From assembly GCA_036365145.1 (NCBI GenBank), contig JAEOAD010000005.1, forward strand, positions 5,437,001 to 5,501,000: 64,000 nucleotides of DNA. Direction: 5' to 3'. The position numbers and the translations under genes are program-made. This stretch comes from Orientallactaga sibirica (lineage: Eukaryota > Chordata > Mammalia > Rodentia > Dipodidae). A model generated the notes under the pieces. That model had not been told where the DNA came from. It did not search any database and worked only from the letters and a program-made list of their open reading frames with translations. Below, piece after piece: positions 11,386 to 25,866 of the stretch (position 1 is the stretch's first letter; each line of letters opens with the position of its first letter).

Positions 11386-11829
11386 TAACTCTACTATAGG
11401 TAACTTGTTCCTCCCAGATGTCGTCCCCAAAGCCATCAGCAAAGACACCAGCAGCACGTAAAGGCAGGCACGGTGCAGCTCTGCACACGAAGTACTTCCC
11501 AGCACGGGCACTCCGCTGTGAAAATACGCAAGTACAAGCCATGTCCTTTACAAACTAACTGGAGGGCGAATTTAAAATCAGTCACTTAGATGAGTGAGTA
11601 GCCAAATGTCCAAGGAATCAGCCCTGTGGCTTTAGGTGACCACAGACATCTTCCTCTCAGGAACCAGCACATCAGTTTGAGGGCCGACAGAACAAAGCAC
11701 CACTCCTGGGCGGCTTAGAACGCTAGGCAAGGCCAGTCTCCCAGCCCTGAGGTCCGGCACGGGATGGCTGGACCCCAGGCCTCTCCTGGCTTCTGCGGTT
11801 CCCTGTTAAGAGCTCATGTTCACACTGCA

Positions 11830-12005
11830 TGCTCCCTGTGGCTGGGTCCCAATGTCCCCCCTTATAAGGACACTGTTCACACTGGATCCGGAGCCCGCTT
11901 TGCCTACACGGACGGCGTCTTAACCCTGTTTCCAAATAAGGCTGCATTTGAGGTACTGGAAGGAGGTGGTTTAGCACATCAATGTATGAACAGACAAAAT
12001 TCAAT
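11830..12005 (-). mobile_element. Ancient mammalian repeat fragment
   Basis: CCTTATAAGGACACTG, CCAAATAAGGCTGCATTTGA and AATTCAATCCATAATA are spaced as in an old, widely dispersed mammalian repeat. The segment 39145-39330 is a copy in the opposite orientation. I do not assign a family. Confidence 0.45.
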
Positions 12006-12079
12006 CCATAATAATCTGACTAGAAAGTTCCAGGTGGGTTCATGGTGTTCCTCTCATATCCCATTGACTACAAAAGATA

Positions 12080-12201
12080 ATTTAAAAAAAAATTTAAGGA
12101 CGGGGGATGAGAAAGGGTAATTGGGGGGGGGATGATTATGATCAAATACATTACGTACATCATTACGTACATGTATGAAACTGTAAAAAAAAAAAAAAAA
12201 G
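12080..12201 (+). mobile_element. L1 3' terminus with A tail
   Basis: A G-rich segment, then ATGATTATGATCAAATACAT, TACATGTATGAAACTGT and 18 A, as in the 3' end of rodent L1 elements. No ORF2 sequence is attached. Confidence 0.55.
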
Positions 12202-12229
12202 AAAATTTAAAACAAGCCAAGTTATTTAA

Positions 12230-12310
12230 ATCTCTCATCCAAGTACTAACCAGGCCCGACCCTGCTTAGCTCCTGAAATCAGCCACACCAAAGATGGTGT
12301 GGCTGTAGAC
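12230..12310 (-). pseudogene. 5S rRNA pseudogene, internally deleted and 3'-truncated
   Basis: On the minus strand it starts with the 5S 5' end (GTCTACAGCCACACCATC), loses about 25-30 nt, and resumes at AGCTAAGCAGGGTCGGGCCT and GGTTAGTACTTGGATGAGAG. It stops about 45 nt short of the normal 3' end. The conserved internal promoter segments are partly kept, but the gene is not functional. Confidence 0.85.
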
Positions 12311-12378
12311 TACCTTTCATCTCATATTGCACTTGACTCATCAAGGCTCAGAGAAATCAAGAGTAAAAAGCCATTTTA

Positions 12379-12609
12379 GGGCTGGAGAGATGGCTCAGTG
12401 GTTAAGGCGCTTGCCTGCAAAACCAAAGGACCCAGGTTTGATTCCCCAGGACCCACGTAAGCCAGATGCACTAGGGGGTGCACATATCTGGAGTTCGTTT
12501 GCAGTGGCTGGAGGCCCTGGTGCACCCATTCTCTCTCTCTCTACCTGCCTATTTCTTTATCTCGCTTGCTCTCTCATAAATAAATAAAAATAAAAAATAT
12601 TTTTAAAAG
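12379..12609 (+). mobile_element. B2-type SINE
   Basis: A near-consensus copy (GGGCTGGAGAGATGGCTCAG ... CATAAATAAATAAAAATAAA). Confidence 0.94.
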
Positions 12610-12654
12610 CTATTTTAGTTTCTTTTTAAAGATCCTTAAAAACTAACAGCTAGA

Positions 12655-12835
12655 GCCAGGCGTTGTGGTGCACATGTGTAATCCCAGCCCTTGGGAGGCA
12701 GAGGTAGGAGGATCACCATAAGTTTGAGGATCACCATAAGTTCGAGGCCACCCTGAGACTATCTAGTGAATTCCAGGTCAGCCTGAGCTAGATCGAGACC
12801 TTACCTCGAAAAACCCAACAGAAAAACAAAAAACA
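12655..12835 (+). mobile_element. B1 SINE with internal duplication
   Basis: GAGGATCACCATAAGTT occurs twice in tandem (near 12708 and 12726), so this copy is about 18 nt longer than its relatives. Confidence 0.92.
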
Positions 12836-13948
12836 CTAACAGCAACTAATCTCAGATACCCTTGGAACCCATTGTGTGAGGTCATGCTATTGGATGGCAT
12901 CTTGGCAGGCTTCCTTCTCTCTCCCTTCAGGGACAATGACACGGTGCCCCCCACCTCCCCGTCCCCAGCCTCCATTTGGGGACGCCGAGGGGCAGCTTCT
13001 CAGGTGGCTTGGTGGGACGGAGTGTGGGAGCCTGGGCAGTCCCGTGACCTCGGTACGACCTGGACGTGCTGTACAAAGCCTGCCTTCTACAGCTGCCTTC
13101 CTGACACAGGTAGGCTCACCAAAACCCAACCTGTGGAATGACTGAGTTAGCCAACATCAGCTTCTACAATCCACCGACTTCTTACACGTGTGTCTCCCTT
13201 AAATTTTCCCAAAGTTCTCAGCAGCTTGTACTGGAAGGACTGGCAGAGGCCCCAAGGGCCCCAGAGCGCTGGGACTCCCAGGCTCTACATTTTCCTGGTC
13301 TGTGAACCCCTACCTCTGCCATTTGGCTCCATCTTTCTGCGACAATCTCCCCTCTCTTTTCCTGGCCAGCCTCCCCTCCTCCCTCTGCCCTTCACACCCA
13401 CTCTCTGACATTCAGAGTGCCTTCCCTCATCCTTGCCCCTCCCTCCTCGGACTCTGAGCGTGCAGTCCCCAGGCAGCTGGGGACGGCTGTGTAGGCTGTC
13501 CGCTGCACAAAAGTGCCCCACTGGCTCTGCTTGCCAAGCTGCGTCTGGACGAATGCCCATTTCCATTGTGTTACAAAGGGGCTCGAGGAGGCCTTGGCAG
13601 TAGCCACGCCTGTGCTTCCCATGGGTCCTTCTCCACTTCTGAGCAGAGAGGCCGCTCTTGGCAGCAGGGGGCTTCAGCAGTGGGACACCCAGTGCTCTTA
13701 AAGTGCCATTGGTGAGGTCAGAGTGGAAATCGGTCAACTGACTGCACTTGAAGCTGTTGAAACATGATGGTCATGAACTTCAGAAAGAGAGTTAAAAGGA
13801 GCAATAATCCTGAACCAGGTTTGGGGTGAATTGGTAGACTTAGTAAACTTGGCAGCCAGGTCCCTTGTTGTTCTGGTGTCCAGGAGCACTTGAACCCCAC
13901 TGACATCACTGCTGGGCGGTCATGTGATTGGCTAGTAGCGGTTTCTTT

Positions 13949-14158
13949 TTAAAATATTTCATTTTTATTTATTTATTAGAGACAGAGAGAGAGGGGGGGA
14001 GAGAGAATGGGCACGCCAGGGCCTCCAGCCACTGCAAACGAACTCCAGATGCATGCGCCACCACGTGCATCTGGCTTACGTGGGACCTGGAGAATTGAAC
14101 CGGGGTCCTTAGGTTTCACAGGCATGTGCCTTAACTGCTAAGCCATGTCTCCAGCCCT
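13949..14158 (-). mobile_element. B2-type SINE with target-site duplication
   Basis: Full length in reverse complement. GTAGCGGTTTCT flanks it at about 13935 and 14160. Confidence 0.95.
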
Positions 14159-14269
14159 GGTAGCGGTTTCTATGTGATCCCAAATTTAGAGTCTGGGAGG
14201 ACACGTGATGGGCTGCACATGTGTGGACGCAGTGGGGCTTGCCACTTCAAGGCAGAGGGTTCCTTTTCT

Positions 14270-14500
14270 TTTTTCTTTTTTTAAATTTTTATTTATTCAT
14301 TTGCCAGCAGAGAGAAAGAGAGAGGTAGAAGAGAGGCAGACAGAGAGAGAATTGGCACACCAGAGCCTCCAGGCACTGCAAACGAACTCCTGATGCATGT
14401 GCCCATTGTGCATCTGGCTTACGTGGGTCCTGGAGAATGGAACCAGGATTCTTTGACTTCACAGGCAAACACCTTAACCGCTAAGCCATCTCTCCAGCCC
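14270..14500 (-). mobile_element. B2-type SINE with target-site duplication
   Basis: Full length in reverse complement, ending CCATCTCTCCAGCCC. GGTTCCTTTTCT occurs on both sides (about 14259 and 14505). Confidence 0.95.
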
Positions 14501-15076
14501 AGAAGGTTCCTTTTCTAAGAAGGGAAGCTCACTGACTGCTGCCCCTCCTGAGCCCATGCTCCCGAGTTTGTGGACCAAGGCAAACATAACCTTCTAGGAC
14601 AATCCTCACTGTCCGTTGGGCACAAAAGTGACATCGACCAAGACTGCAGGAAGGTACTAGCAAGTGACCATTTGGTGAGCCCTTGCACCAGCGGCCACCT
14701 TTTCCTCGGGGCTTCCTGGCATCTGGGTCATTGGTGTGTCCTTCAGCCTCTTCTGGGCTCTTGATGCTGACGACACGCCGCCATTTCTTGGCACAGTGCC
14801 AAGTGTCCAGGTCAGGGGGTCTGGGAACCAACATTTGCTTCTGTTCTTTGGGGACAGCAAAGCCCAAGAGACAGAGGACCAGAAGGCTGCGTTCTAGCAA
14901 GTTCTATTACTGGGTACCAGGATAGGTCACTTGTCCCATCTGAGTCATTTCTGAAAAATTACAGGTTTTGACTAGTTCATCTCCAAAGTTCTTTCCCAAG
15001 AATGGAGTCTTCACTTCTAAGGTAAAATTTTACTGAGACACTGCTAGTTACCACTGTTTATTAAAAAAAATAATAG

Positions 15077-15222
15077 AGCCGGGCGTGGTGGTGCATGCCT
15101 TTCATCCCAGCACTTGGGCGGCAGAGGTAGGAGGATCGCCGTGAGTTGGAAGCCACCCTGAGACTACATAGTGAATTCCAGGTCAGCCTGGGACAGAGTG
15201 AGACCCTACCTCGAAAAATAAT
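15077..15222 (+). mobile_element. B1 SINE
   Basis: GAGCCGGGCGTGGTGGTGC to CCCTACCTCGAAAAATAATAA, near consensus. Confidence 0.94.
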
Positions 15223-15827
15223 AATCTGGGATTAGAAAAATTAAAGAAATAAAAACTACCTGGGAGACGCAAGCATTTTTTCCAGATTCCTAATCGTCAT
15301 TGTAAAATAAACTTGCTGAGGTACAAATTACTGGCCTTGAACCGACCGTACTTACACCCAGTGTAGTCAAGTTCTCCATCACACTCCAGCTGTGAGGACA
15401 TGTTTCCACGGGGTAAGAAGACCGGAGGGGCAAAGTCAGCAACAGCCAGAGCTGCTGGCTTGCTGAGTGGAGGACGTCCCCAGTCATGGCACCTGGCTTC
15501 ACATTCAACACAACCCTCAACTCCCAGTCATTTAACAGTCTCCAAAAGCTGAGGTCTGTTCCTGGAATAGCAACTTCTCTTTTCCCCCAAAATACCCTTT
15601 TAAGCAAAGTTGTTCAGTGTTTTGCTAACATTTTAGGGAACTATGGAAAAACTGGCACACTTAGAGAGAAAGAATGCCAACAGAGGAACAGGGTCGCCTG
15701 GGGTTACCGGTCAACTCTAGTCAGAAATTCCTTCTCAGCAAGGAACGTTGAATTAAGCATCGGAAGCTCCATCTACAGGGACACATGGCAGAAGGGATAG
15801 GGTAGGTGGTGATGGGCACTAAGACAT

Positions 15828-16104
15828 GAGGGTGTGTGCGTGCCACCATGCACACGTGGAGGTCAGAGGCCAACCTTGGGCTGCTGGCCTCCATCTTTCA
15901 CTGTGTTTTGCTGCTGCAAACAACACACGAGCTGTCACCACAAGCTTTAAGAGTCTCCTGACTCCACCTCCCATCTCCATAGGTACACTGTGATTACAGA
16001 CAGTGCTCGACCTGCATCTGGCTTTACGCATTTTGAGGATCTGAACTCCATTGTCAGGCGTGTGCAGCAAACCCTTTTAACCACTGAGTGATCTCCCCAG
16101 CCCC
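15828..16104 (-). mobile_element. B3 SINE
   Basis: GTGGAGGTCAGAGGCCAACC at the tail side and GATCTGAACTCCATTGTC ... ATCTCCCCAGCCCC at the head side, an older B2-related family. Confidence 0.75.
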
Positions 16105-16273
16105 AAGACCTGGACCTCTGTCTATCCTTTCCTCTTCTGTGTCCTGACAATCTAAAGGGAACAGTCTATCACGTATGTTTGCTTATGGGGTTTTGTTTTC
16201 TTTCCTTTTCCCTTTCATTCTCTCTCTCTCTCTCTTTTTTCGTTCTCTCTCTCTCTTTCTTTCTTTCTGTTTT

Positions 16274-16412
16274 CTGAGGTAGGGTCTCACTCTAGCCCAG
16301 GCTGACCTGGAATTCATTATGTAGTCTCAGGGTGGCCTTGAACTCACCGCAATGCTCCTACCTCTACCTCCCAAGTGCTGGGATTAAAGGCATGCACCAC
16401 CATACCTGGCTT
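16274..16412 (-). mobile_element. B1 SINE
   Basis: CTGAGGTAGGGTCTCACTC to ACCATACCTGGCTT, preceded by a pyrimidine-rich low-complexity run (16196-16270). Confidence 0.93.
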
Positions 16413-16424
16413 CTGTTCTCTTTT

Positions 16425-16923
16425 TTGTGTGTGCATATGTGTGGTGTGTGTACATATATGTGTATGTGTATAGGTACATGTGTGGGCACATGCTTGTGGA
16501 GGCCAGCGGCTGATATTGGGTAACTTCCGCTCTTACTTTCCACTTTTTTTTTTTGAAACTGGGTCTCTCACTAGTGAAACGTGTGGTTCAGCTAGACTAG
16601 CTAGCCAACGTGGCCCAGGACCCACCTGTGTGTCTCTCCAGTCTTGGGATCATAGGTGTTACACCTCCATACCTGGCTTCATTTTATATATATATTTAAA
16701 TTTGAGAGAAAGAATGGGTGTTCCAGGGCCTCTAGCCACTGCAAAGCTTATGTGGGTTCTGGAGAATTGAACTGGGATCCTCTGGCTTTGCAGGCAAGTG
16801 CCTTAATCGCTAAGCCATCTCTCCAGTACCGATACCTGGCTTTTTGACAAATATGCTGGAGATCTGAACTCAGGTCCTCCTGCATGAGTGGCAAGCAGTT
16901 TATGACTGAGCCACGCCCTCAGC
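16425..16923 (-). mobile_element. B3 SINE split by a B2
   Basis: GT-rich tail, GAAACTGGGTCTCTCACTAG and CATACCTGGCTTC before the insertion; GATCTGAACTCAGGTCCTCC ... GAGCCACGCCC after it. The B2 at 16683-16830 lies inside, so it is younger. Confidence 0.78.
16683..16830 (-). mobile_element. B2-type SINE nested in B3, with internal deletion
   Basis: ATACCTGGCTT on both sides (16669-16679 and 16832-16842) is the duplicated target. The segment holding the internal palindrome is missing: CACTGCAAA joins directly to GCTTATGTGGG. Confidence 0.9.
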
Positions 16924-17392
16924 TGCACGCAGTCTCTGTGAGCCTCGTCTTACGCATCTGAATTGCAGGTGGGAGCTCGTTTACGGAAGCTGCACATTGC
17001 TTACTTAGAATGTAAACCCAGTCATGGACAGACGCTGTCAGTGGCTCATGTCATCTGCACGTGTTTGCAGCTATATCTTCGACACATAGACGGGGTTTGG
17101 GACCCAAGAGAGGCTCATGAATATGGATAGATATGTAGGCTGCACCAGCATGATGTAACGAGAAAAGGAACTTCTACTAGGGAAACTGAAATAATGCTAG
17201 TTAAGTTGGAAAAGGACAGAGATGTTTTTACTAAGAGTGACTTTGGATGTTCAAAAAAAAAAATGACCTGGAAGTTACTTAGCAAGATAAGAGTACTGGG
17301 CTGAGAGTAAAACAGATAGAACACGTTGCCTAGCATACGTGGTCTCTTTGCTGCAATTTCCAGAACTACCAAAAAAAAAAAAAAAAAAAAAC

Positions 17393-17517
17393 TTGTTCTA
17401 GCCCAGGCTGACCTGGCATTCACTCTGTAGTCTCAGGGTGTCCTTGAACTCAAGGCGATCCTCCTACCTCTGCCTCCCAAGTGCTGGGATTAAAGGAGTG
17501 CGCCACCACGCCTGGCT
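17393..17517 (-). mobile_element. B1 SINE
   Basis: TTCTAGCCCAGGCTGACCTG to CACCACGCCTGGCT. On the plus strand it is preceded by an A run rather than the expected T run, so the tail end is rearranged or truncated. Confidence 0.88.
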
Positions 17518-17533
17518 AAAAGAAGACATTTAA

Positions 17534-17620
17534 GTCAGACATGGTGGCATATATAATTCTAAAACTTAGGAGACAGAGTGGAGGAGTTCAAGGCCACCCT
17601 CAGTTTAACAACAAAAACTA
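17534..17620 (+). mobile_element. Degenerate B1 remnant
   Basis: CAGACATGGTGGCATATATA and GAGTTCAAGGCCACCCTCAG remain; the rest is lost. Confidence 0.6.
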
Positions 17621-17753
17621 AGACAAGAGTATCATTCCAATTAAAGGCGACGCCTGCCTTTCCTCCTGCTGTTAATAGGCTCCTTGAACAACAACCATTC
17701 ACATTTGGGAAAGATGTTTAGAAGAGGTTATTAATTAATCTAGCCTACCATCA

Positions 17754-18173
<420 letters not shown>

Positions 18174-20396
18174 TCAACCTTCTGCCCTTGGCACTGGGCT
18201 GCCCACCTCACACAGCAGGGCCTTGGCTCTGGTGAGCGCTCCCTGACTCATGTGTCCCCTCCTGGCTCCTACAGACACTGTGCCCGGCCACCATGGTTGT
18301 CTCCCTAAATGGCCTTGCTCAGTGACCTCCAGGGATCCACTCCTTCAGACCAGATGGACATCATTCCCCCTACACTCAAGGCCCTGCACATCTTTTTCCC
18401 TCCATTATTTCTTTGCCTGAATTGCCAACGAGGTGCCTCACTCCCGTCATGTTGGATGTCCGGGCTTTCTCCTCCACACCCTCCCAAGGCCGCCCGCTCA
18501 CTGCAGCCTCTCCAGCCTCTGACTTACAGGCTGTCTCCAGGTCTCACTCCTGTTCTGTCTGATGACCCCGGGGGCTGTCGAGGGGAACAGTGTACCCTGC
18601 CCAGGTTCAGACCCCCCCAGGCACCTCTGAGATCAAGTACTGTCTGACCACCCCTTTGGTCCAGAAGCATCAGCCCAGTCTGTCTTAAGCAGAGCAGGCC
18701 CTCAAAGAAATTTAAGCAAATCCTGCAAGTGGCTCCGATGTTCTCTCACAGGCCACTAATGCAAGCTTTGCTGAGGCCATCCCAGCCCACTGCCGGGCAT
18801 GCTCCTGCCTCATAGCCGGGCATGCTCCTCGCCTCATAGCCAGGAAACCCAGGGAAGAACCTTTGCCTTGTGATGGAGCCAATTAGTCCCAGAGCCGAGG
18901 AACAAAAACAACCTACCACAGAGGCATCGGCCTAATGAGGCGCACGCGCATTTATCCCTGGTCCCTTTGCAAAGCTCAGACCCTGGCCCTGCTGATGACA
19001 CCAGCACAAAGCTCGGAAGCATCGGAGAGAGCAGTGCCTGCTGGGTAATCAGGAGGGAGTCACCCAAACATGCTCCACACCTGCTAGTGGCAGGCGGGAG
19101 CGCTCCTGCGGGGGGTGGGGGGATGTGTGTAAAAGAACATTCATCTTTGCACGTATGGCTGGAATGAGCGTGCCGGCGGCCTGACATGTGCACGGTTTTG
19201 TCTCGCTTGCCTGCCTGATCTTCTCTTGTACATGGTAGCTGGTCATTAGAAAATGCACACTCATGGAAACCATTCAGTTTAGACTTAGCCAGAGCCATGG
19301 CAGGGATGGGAACAAGTATAAATCTCTTTAGGAACCCAGCAAGAGGCAGAGGACTTCCACAGTCAAGGAAGAAAATTCTGGGAGCCCACACAGAGGGGGT
19401 CCCACATGTTGGTGACTAGATGGCTTGGGACTGCTCACTGGGATTTGTGGAAACAATGGGTGAGGCCAGATTCCAGCCGGAGGTATGCTTGCTTGGTAAA
19501 GGAAATTTTGCATAGCTCCTATCCTCCTGTGATTAAGAATAAAACAATATTTCTCTTGGGTGATCCTACTGAAGCCGCACAGTGTGGCATTGTTAAATTT
19601 TATTCTTTCAAGGTGGCCAAAACCAATGTGAGATAGGACTTTCCTAGCCAGGAGCTCTGCCATTTCAGCACCTGCTTCTGTCTTCAAACTGGATACTGTG
19701 TTTCACTCTCAGGAGCTGTTACTGAAATTTACCAGAGACTTACGTCTGTGCTGGTTTTCTTGGATTTGCCTCTGCACACATGTTCCTTGACGTCCATGCA
19801 GATTCTACCCATAAGTTGCGTGAGTTCACTAAGCAAGTGTCCGCTCTCTCCTGCATGTGACTCCCATCTGAGAGGCCTGTGCGCAGAAGCCAGACCCACC
19901 TCCTAGGAGAAGTGCATTCTGGGGCTGCATGGAGCGGCTTGCAGCAGGTGGTGGCTGCAGAGGAAGGCCCGCATCCAGCACACGGGCATTAGCCTGTCTC
20001 ATGCTTGGTTACCTGGTGGGATCCTGACGCTTGTGGGCGTGTTAGACGTAAGGTAAGGTGACTGATAGGGAGACATGCATGGCGGGGGCTGGGGAGTGTG
20101 GAGGAGTGCTGTGACGGGTCGTGAGAGCATGTGTGCATGTGCTCGAGCATGCGCACACACACAAGAACATGCATGTGTGTTTGTCTGAGCATGCAGTGAC
20201 AGGGAAATCCTGTCTGTGGAACCGCAGAACGAGAGGAGGAGATGAACTGATAGTGGGTGCTGTTTCCTCAGACTTGAGAGAAGGCCCTTAGCTCAGGGTG
20301 CAAGGTGAGGTGGAAGGCAGTCAGACATTTCTCTTGGGGTCCTCAGTCCCCAAGTCTTGTCCCTCCCAGAAACTGACATATAAGAAGACATTTCTG

Positions 20397-20548
20397 GGCT
20401 GCAAGGATGGCTTAGCAGTTAAGGTGTTTGCCTGCAAAGCCAAAGGACGCTGGTTCAATTCTCCAGGTCCCACGTAAGCCAGATGCACAAGGAAGTGCAT
20501 GCGCCTGGAGTTCTCGTCCCCATTCTCGCTCTGCCTCTTTCTCTCTCA

Positions 20549-20591
<43 letters not shown>

Positions 20592-20595
20592 ACAA
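20397..20595 (+). mobile_element. B2-type SINE with (AAAT)n tail
   Basis: TGGGCTGCAAGGATGGCTTAG head; GGAGTTC joins TCGTCCCCATTCTC with loss of the GTGGCTGGAGG block. Eleven or so AAAT units form the tail (20549-20592). Confidence 0.92.
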
Positions 20596-20622
20596 ACATG
20601 TTAAAAAGAGACGAAGACATTT

Positions 20623-20797
20623 CTGCTGGGTGTGGTGGCACATGCCTTTAATCCCAGCACTCGGGAGGCAGAGGCAGGAGGACTGCCATGACTTTAAGGC
20701 CACCCTGAGATTACATAATGAATTCCAGGTCAGCTTGGACTAGAGTGAAGCCCTACCTCAAAAACCCCAAACAAACAAACAAACAAACAAACAAACA
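20623..20797 (+). mobile_element. B1 SINE with (CAAA)n tail
   Basis: GCTGGGTGTGGTGGCACATG start. GAAGACATTTCTG before it also precedes the upstream B2 (AAGACATTTCTGGGC), suggesting insertion at the end of the B2 target duplication. Confidence 0.92.
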
Positions 20798-21109
20798 CGG
20801 CCATTTCAGAAGCTGCTGGTGTCTGTGTGAAGGAAAGAGGGAGGCCTGTAACCTTGTGCCCACAGGGAGTTGACGTGAGGGTGAGGAGAAGGGGAGGATG
20901 CAGTGAGGTGTCAGACATGAGCTGCTGCACACTCTGGCCACGGGCTTTGCACTCTTGCTCAAAAAAAAAAAAAAAAAAAAAGGGTGGCAGAAATGGCTCT
21001 AAGCACTGCTATCGGAAATGGACACAAAATTATAGCTATTAATGGTCAAAAGTGGCAAGCTGGCTGTTTGCTTCTTTCACATTGTTCTTTTAAAAATGTT
21101 ATATACTAA

Positions 21110-21265
21110 GCTGGGCGTGGTGGCACACACCTTTAATCCCAGCACTTGGGAGGCAGAGGTAGGAGGATCGCTGAGAGTTCAAGGCCACCCTGAGACTACA
21201 TTGTTAATTCCAGGTCAGCCTGGACCAGAGTGAGACCCTACCTCAAAAAAAAAAAAAAAAAAAAA
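21110..21265 (+). mobile_element. B1 SINE
   Basis: GTTATATACTA lies on both sides (about 21099 and 21267), a clear target-site duplication. The tail is about 20 A. Confidence 0.95.
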
Positions 21266-21693
21266 GTTATATACTATTTCTTGGGATGCATTGGTAGCTA
21301 TTTGATTTAGAGCAAACCCCTATACAGGTTTAAACAGCATGGCTGTAATGGAACAGACACTGACAGAACAACCGGAAGAGCCCTGGCTGGGCCATAGATA
21401 AGGTTAGTCAGAAGGGTCAGACACCTCCCTTGGAGAGGCCAGCAGCTGCAAGAGGACAGAGCTGCTGTCTACTGAAGCTTCCATCTAGAAAAACCCTGCC
21501 ACAGCAAACTAAGATGGATTATCAGTCTTGCTGTATGGACACTGTATGTGCATGCCCCCTAGTCAGAGACAGATAACTGTGAGCCTGTGAGCTTAAGACC
21601 CAGCTTCACGGTCACACCAAAACTGTCTGGCATGAGGTTTGCAAAGTATTGGTTTGACTGAACAGCAACCCACAAAAACAAAATCTGATATAT

Positions 21694-21695
21694 TT

Positions 21696-21746
<51 letters not shown>

Positions 21747-21969
21747 TATTTATTTTGGAGAGAGAGAAGGAGGGAGAGATAATTGGGATGCCAAGGCCTC
21801 AGCCACTGCAATTGAACTCCAGACACTTGTGCCACCTAGTGGGCATGTGCGACCTTGTGCTTGCCTCACCTTTGTGCGTCTGGCTTATGTGGGATCTGGA
21901 GAGTTGAATGTGGTGGGTTCTTAGGCTTCAAAGGCAAGCGCCTTAACTGCTAAGCCATCTCTCCAGCCC
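21694..21969 (-). mobile_element. B2-type SINE, long subfamily
   Basis: A (TTTA)n tail of about 60 nt, then a body with an extra segment of about 35 nt (TAGTGGGCATGTGCGACC region) between GAACTCCAGAC and GTCTGGCTTATG. Ends CCATCTCTCCAGCCC. Confidence 0.9.
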
Positions 21970-21984
21970 TATTTTGTTTTTAAA

Positions 21985-22262
21985 GAACATGTGTGCATGT
22001 GTGTATATGTATGTGCTTGTATATGTAGGGGTACATGTGGGGCATTGTTACTCAGGTATGTCAGCCACCTTTTTTTTTTTTGAAACAGGGTCTCTCTTTG
22101 GCCTAGAGTTTGTCAATGAGGCTAGACCGGCTGGCCAGCGCCCCAGAGATCCTCCCGCCTTTGCTCCTCAGCTCTGGGATTACAGGTGCCACCATGCCCA
22201 GTGACTACTGGGGACGGAACTCGAGTCAGGCAAGCACGTTACTGACAGCCATCTCCCCAGCT
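21985..22262 (-). mobile_element. B3 SINE
   Basis: GT-rich start, GAAACAGGGTCTCTC, CTCTGGGATTACAGGTGCC and CAGCCATCTCCCCAGC. It begins just after the B2 head. Confidence 0.78.
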
Positions 22263-22472
22263 TTCATTTATTTTGAGAGCTTATTTGCCCTTTTGCAAAC
22301 AAATATTTTCTCAATAGGAATGAGGAAAGGTGCCAAAAGAATTCAAATTTGGATCTGCTTCAATCTGCTTTGTTATTCTCCAAGGAAAATGTTCCAGGTA
22401 CTGTCAACACCTGCCCCCCCCCCACCATCACTTCAGCCTGACATGTTCCTCCTGAGAGACCCATGTCTATCA

Positions 22473-24798
<2,326 letters not shown>

Positions 24799-25328
24799 TC
24801 AAAGGTCAGTAGGCTGCAGAAGTGGAAAACAGCCTCAAATCCAAGCTTTCCTTTTGGCTGCCAATCATGGCTGAATTCATTACACTTAACAGTAACATAC
24901 AGAAAAGCCTCTGTAGACATGCCAAGCTGAATTAAGATTAAGTGCACAGTCTTATTAGAAATTAATTCAGACAGCTGGCAAGTTACTGCGAACTCAAAGC
25001 GTGCACTGAAGCTTGATGGATCCCAACCACTATTTTCCATACAGGAAATCGGTCTCCATTCAAGGAGGAACCCAGCTCCAAGGCCGGAGGAATAGGTTTG
25101 AAATTAGTTTCTGTTTATATCATCACAGTGACTGGCTAGAAGCCATGTCGGTAGGAGGTAACTCTTAGAAATAAAATATATGTATATAGTCTACTTTGGA
25201 ATCAGTCAGTGTATATAAATGCACCTAGTTATTTCAGCACTGTGTAAATCAGCTACAGAGTTCTTACCCTCAGTGCTTTCACAGAAGCCACTAAACTATG
25301 CAACAGCATAAGCCACAGAAATGCATAA

Positions 25329-25530
25329 GGGCTGGAGAGATGACTTAGCAGTTAAGCGCTTGCCTGTGAAGCCTAAGGACCCTGGTTCAAGGCTCAATTC
25401 CTCAGTACCCACGCAAACCAGATGCACAAGGTGGCACATGTGTCTGGAGTTCATTTGCAGTGGCTGGAGGCCCTGGTGCTCCCATTCTCTGTCTGTCTCT
25501 CTCTCTCTGACTCTCAAATAAATAAAAAAC
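25329..25530 (+). mobile_element. B2-type SINE
   Basis: GGGCTGGAGAGATGACTTAG head to CTCTCAAATAAATAAAAAAC. Only three bases separate it from the U6 fragment. Confidence 0.93.
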
Positions 25531-25533
25531 TTT

Positions 25534-25541
25534 GGCAGTAA

Positions 25542-25572
<31 letters not shown>

Positions 25573-25627
25573 TAGCATGGCCCCTGCGCAAGGATGACAT
25601 GCAAATTCGTGAAGTGTTCCATATTTT
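25534..25627 (+). pseudogene. U6 snRNA pseudogene, 5'-truncated
   Basis: Starts at about U6 position 12 (GGCAGTAAACATATAC) and runs to the U6 3' end (GTTCCATATTTT). It has a 3-nt deletion (GAGAATAGCATGG) and a few substitutions. The ACAGAGA box is intact. No upstream U6 promoter is present; a B2 occupies that place. Confidence 0.95.
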
Positions 25628-25650
25628 AAAAAAAGAAAGAAACAAAGAAA

Positions 25651-25866
25651 TGGGGGTTGGAGAGATGGCTTAGCAGTTAGGGTGTTTGCCTGCAAAGCCA
25701 AAGGATCCTGGTTCAATTCTCCAGGACCCATGTAAGCCAGATGCACAAGGGGGCACATGCATCTAGAGTTCTTTGACAGTGGCTGGAGGCCCTGGCATAC
25801 CCACTCTCTCTCTCTCTCTCAAATAAATAAATAAATAAATAAATAAATATAATTTTTTTTAAAAAG
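25651..25866 (+). mobile_element. B2-type SINE
   Basis: GGGGTTGGAGAGATGGCTTAG head and an (AAAT)n tail (25822-25849), starting 23 nt after the U6 3' end. Confidence 0.93.

Noticed and set aside
18834..19391. Minus-strand open frame of 185 codons near exon 8
   Set aside because: Not colinear with ANKH and no recognised family; probably chance.
25534..25627. Functional U6 snRNA gene
   Set aside because: The 5' end is missing, there is an internal deletion, and no U6 promoter lies upstream.
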